A stretch of 64,000 nt of DNA, from contig JAQVBE010000005.1 in NCBI GenBank assembly GCA_028690445.1, positions 90,207 through 154,206 of the forward strand, in the 5' to 3' direction. Under the pieces are notes generated by a model that had not been told where the DNA came from, did no database searches, and worked only from the letters and a program-made list of their open reading frames with translations. Numbering within the stretch: the stretch's first letter is position 1; every line of letters starts with the position of its first letter. Source of the DNA: Aliarcobacter sp. Its GTDB lineage: Bacteria > Campylobacterota > Campylobacteria > Campylobacterales > Arcobacteraceae. This document shows positions 62,191 through 64,000 of this stretch, piece after piece. The position numbers and the translations under genes were made by a program.

Positions 62191-62326
62191 AATTTATTTG
62201 CAAACTGTTGCAAATAAATTCAAGAATATGCAAGGCATATTCTTTTGGTGCACCTATTAGCAAGAAGTTTGCTAATAGGTGCAAAAACTAGCAACGGGTT
62301 TGCTAGTTTTAGGCAACGAAGTTGCC
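62191..62326. other. Five tandem perfect hairpins, probable oriT
   Basis: Five consecutive perfect inverted repeats: 62191-62220 (13-bp stem, 4-nt loop), 62222-62244 (10 bp, 3 nt), 62249-62283 (TGCACCTATTAGCA arms, 14 bp, 7 nt), 62284-62310 (11 bp, CGGGT loop) and 62312-62326 (GGCAAC/GTTGCC, GAA loop). They fill the gap in front of the relaxase gene. Relaxase-adjacent hairpins usually mark oriT, and the nic site cannot be pinpointed by eye. Confidence 0.65.
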
Positions 62327-62421
62327 ACTCACGAAGAGTCAGACCATACGCCATTGCAACTGGCTAAGTCAAGAAAAAAAATCCAAATAAGATTTTTATA
62401 ATAAAAATAAGGATTAAAATT

Positions 62422-64000
62422 ATGCTAACTATGACAAATATGATAGCAGCTCAAGTAACTCACTATCATAAACAGGATGCAAATTATTATCAAGGGAATG
62501 ATAAAGAACTTGGAGAATGGTTTGGTAAAGGTGCAGAAAATTTAAATTTAAAAGATTTTAAATTTGAAGATTTTGAAAGATTAGCAAATGGCATTCATCC
62601 AACAGAAGAAAAAGTTTTAGTTGATTCAAGTAAAAGAGCAGGAGTTGATTTAACTTTTTCAGCTCCTAAAAGTGTTTCAACTTTGATGGAACTTTCAAAA
62701 GATAAAGATGAAGAATTAAATATAAGAGATGCTCATGATAGAGCTGTAAATGAAACATTTAAATTTATAGAGGAAAATTATTCTCAAACTAGAGAGCAAG
62801 TTGATGGCGTAAGAAATACAATTAATACAGGAAATCTTGTAATTGCAAAATTTCAACATGATACTTCAAGAGAACTAGACCCTCAATTACATACTCATGG
62901 TTTTGTGATGAATATGACTCAGAAAGAAAACGGAGAATGGAGAGCTTTACACAACGATGAATTTTTTAAAAATAAACAACTCTTTGGGCAAATCTACAGA
63001 AATCAATTAGCAAGTAATTTAAAAGATTTAGGTTACCAAATAGAGGTAACAGATGCACGAAAAGGATTGTTTGAAGTAAAGGGAGTTTCTGATGAACTTT
63101 TAAAAGAATTTTCAAAAAGAACTGAACAAGTAGAAGCAAAAATAAAAGAGTTAAAAGAAAAATATCCAAATATGGAAGATGGAAAACTCAAAGAAATGGC
63201 AACTCTTGACAGTCGTAAATCAAAAGATAAAACTCTTGACAGAACTCAAATAAGAGCAGAAAATTTAAAAAGAGCCGAAGCAATTCAAGATATTTCAAAT
63301 CTTGTTCAAGATTGTAAAAATCTTAAATCAGAAATTAAAGAATTAACAGCAAAAGAGTATTTAGATAAAGCAAAAGATATTTTAACTTCAAAAGAATCAA
63401 TATTTACAAAAGAAGAACTTTTAAGAGAATCAATGAAATTATCTTTAGGAACTCACACATTATCTGATTTTCAAAAAGAAATAGAAAAAGACAATGAACT
63501 TGTAAACTTTGAAAAAAATATCTACTCTACAAAAGAAATGATAGAAATTGAAAAATCAATAATTCAAGATGCAAAAGATTTTAAAAATTCTTTTGATGAA
63601 ATTGCAAGTAAAGAAACTTTGAATAATTTTGCAGAAAAAAATTATTCTACTATGACAACAGGTCAGAAAGAATCTTTTACCCACATTCTAAACTCAAAAG
63701 ATTTAATTTGTGGAGTTCAAGGAGATGCAGGAACAGGTAAAACTTTCATGCTTAAAGCAGTAAAAGATTTTATCGAAAAATCAGAAAGTAAATATGAGCT
63801 ACAAGGTTTATCATTTACAGGAAAAGCAGCAGATGAAATTCAAAAGGAAGCAAATATTGACTCTACAACTCTTCACTCTTTTTTAAATCAAAAAGAGTTC
63901 AAAGAAAATCAAATCTATATCGTTGATGAAGCTTCAATGGTTGGAAGTAAACAAATGAAAGAACTAATCGAAAAAGCAAAAAAAACTAACTCAAAAATAG
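62422..64000 (+). CDS. traI: MOBF relaxase-helicase (TrwC/TraI family), partial
   Basis: The frame from ATG 62422 (AAGGA upstream) runs past the window end, giving at least 526 residues. TrwC relaxase features: catalytic-Tyr-region YHKQDANYYQG near residue 20, LTFSAPKSVSTLMEL, and the metal-binding HTHGF in PQLHTHGFVMN. The later helicase domain begins TTGQKESFTHILNS and has Walker A QGDAGTGKTFM and Walker B IVDEASMVG. It nicks oriT, binds the strand covalently and unwinds it during conjugative transfer. Confidence 0.9.
   Translation, partial: MLTMTNMIAAQVTHYHKQDANYYQGNDKELGEWFGKGAENLNLKDFKFEDFERLANGIHPTEEKVLVDSSKRAGVDLTFSAPKSVSTLMELSKDKDEELNIRDAHDRAVNETFKFIEENYSQTREQVDGVRNTINTGNLVIAKFQHDTSRELDPQLHTHGFVMNMTQKENGEWRALHNDEFFKNKQLFGQIYRNQLASNLKDLGYQIEVTDARKGLFEVKGVSDELLKEFSKRTEQVEAKIKELKEKYPNMEDGKLKEMATLDSRKSKDKTLDRTQIRAENLKRAEAIQDISNLVQDCKNLKSEIKELTAKEYLDKAKDILTSKESIFTKEELLRESMKLSLGTHTLSDFQKEIEKDNELVNFEKNIYSTKEMIEIEKSIIQDAKDFKNSFDEIASKETLNNFAEKNYSTMTTGQKESFTHILNSKDLICGVQGDAGTGKTFMLKAVKDFIEKSESKYELQGLSFTGKAADEIQKEANIDSTTLHSFLNQKEFKENQIYIVDEASMVGSKQMKELIEKAKKTNSKI

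Noticed and set aside
62191..62326. Integron attC-like cassettes
   Set aside because: There is no integron integrase, and the stems are perfect with short loops, unlike attC sites. Location fits oriT better.

Overview
The window is low-GC DNA from an Arcobacter/Aliarcobacter-like member of the Campylobacterota. The evidence is the strongly A/T-biased codon use, a catalase gene followed directly by an ankyrin-repeat gene (the Campylobacter KatA/Cj1386 arrangement), a CiaB-like invasion-antigen homologue, a lone FeoB-associated Cys-rich small protein, and many GGDEF/EAL, PAS and chemoreceptor genes. No identification beyond that level is possible from sequence reading alone.

Positions 1-49830 are chromosomal. 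They hold oxidative-stress and metal genes (ferritin, Fe-superoxide dismutase, catalase plus ankyrin protein, truncated haemoglobin), metabolism (Mn-dependent pyrophosphatase, a short 2-isopropylmalate synthase, a disulfide oxidoreductase, an agmatinase-family enzyme, 5-oxoprolinase subunit A, PdxH), a lipid-transport operon of two PqiA-type membrane proteins and a seven-MCE-domain LetB-like protein, a chaperone (HtpG), an RNA helicase (DbpA), AlkC-like and YbaK-like enzymes, and a dense signalling set (two-domain GGDEF-EAL with a CxxCH motif, a PAS-GGDEF protein, an EAL/degenerate-GGDEF pair, a chemoreceptor, an HD-GYP regulator and a giant hybrid histidine kinase). Several genes here are interrupted: PfpI-like (about 8148), HD-GYP regulator (about 22265), hybrid kinase (in-frame TGA at 23672) and a GNAT acetyltransferase (about 32130). 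Three further genes appear to lack ATG/GTG/TTG at the position where homology and the ribosome-binding site put the start: ATA at 34058, ATT at 38685 and ATT at 47562 (minus strand).

Positions 49830-50693 are a decayed boundary with a chemoreceptor remnant and the 3' end of an IS30-family transposase. From 50694 to the right edge lies an integrated mobile element. It begins with a 3'-terminal tRNA fragment (T-arm, acceptor strand and CCA, minus strand), followed by a tyrosine integrase, a CI-like repressor operon, a G-rich structured RNA leader, a block of small DNA-binding proteins, large membrane proteins, coiled-coil proteins, a ParA/StbB-type ATPase, an array of perfect hairpins that looks like an oriT, and a MOBF-type (TrwC/TraI) relaxase-helicase that runs off the window. 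The intact tRNA and the other end should lie to the right.

The most unusual items are all in this element. The ParA/StbB-like ATPase has its parts in circularly permuted order, with the Walker A loop at the extreme C-terminus. The repressor and its operon partner share a 23-residue Asn/Gln-rich motif. The roughly 240-nt leader RNA has a convincing branched fold and resembles no family I know.
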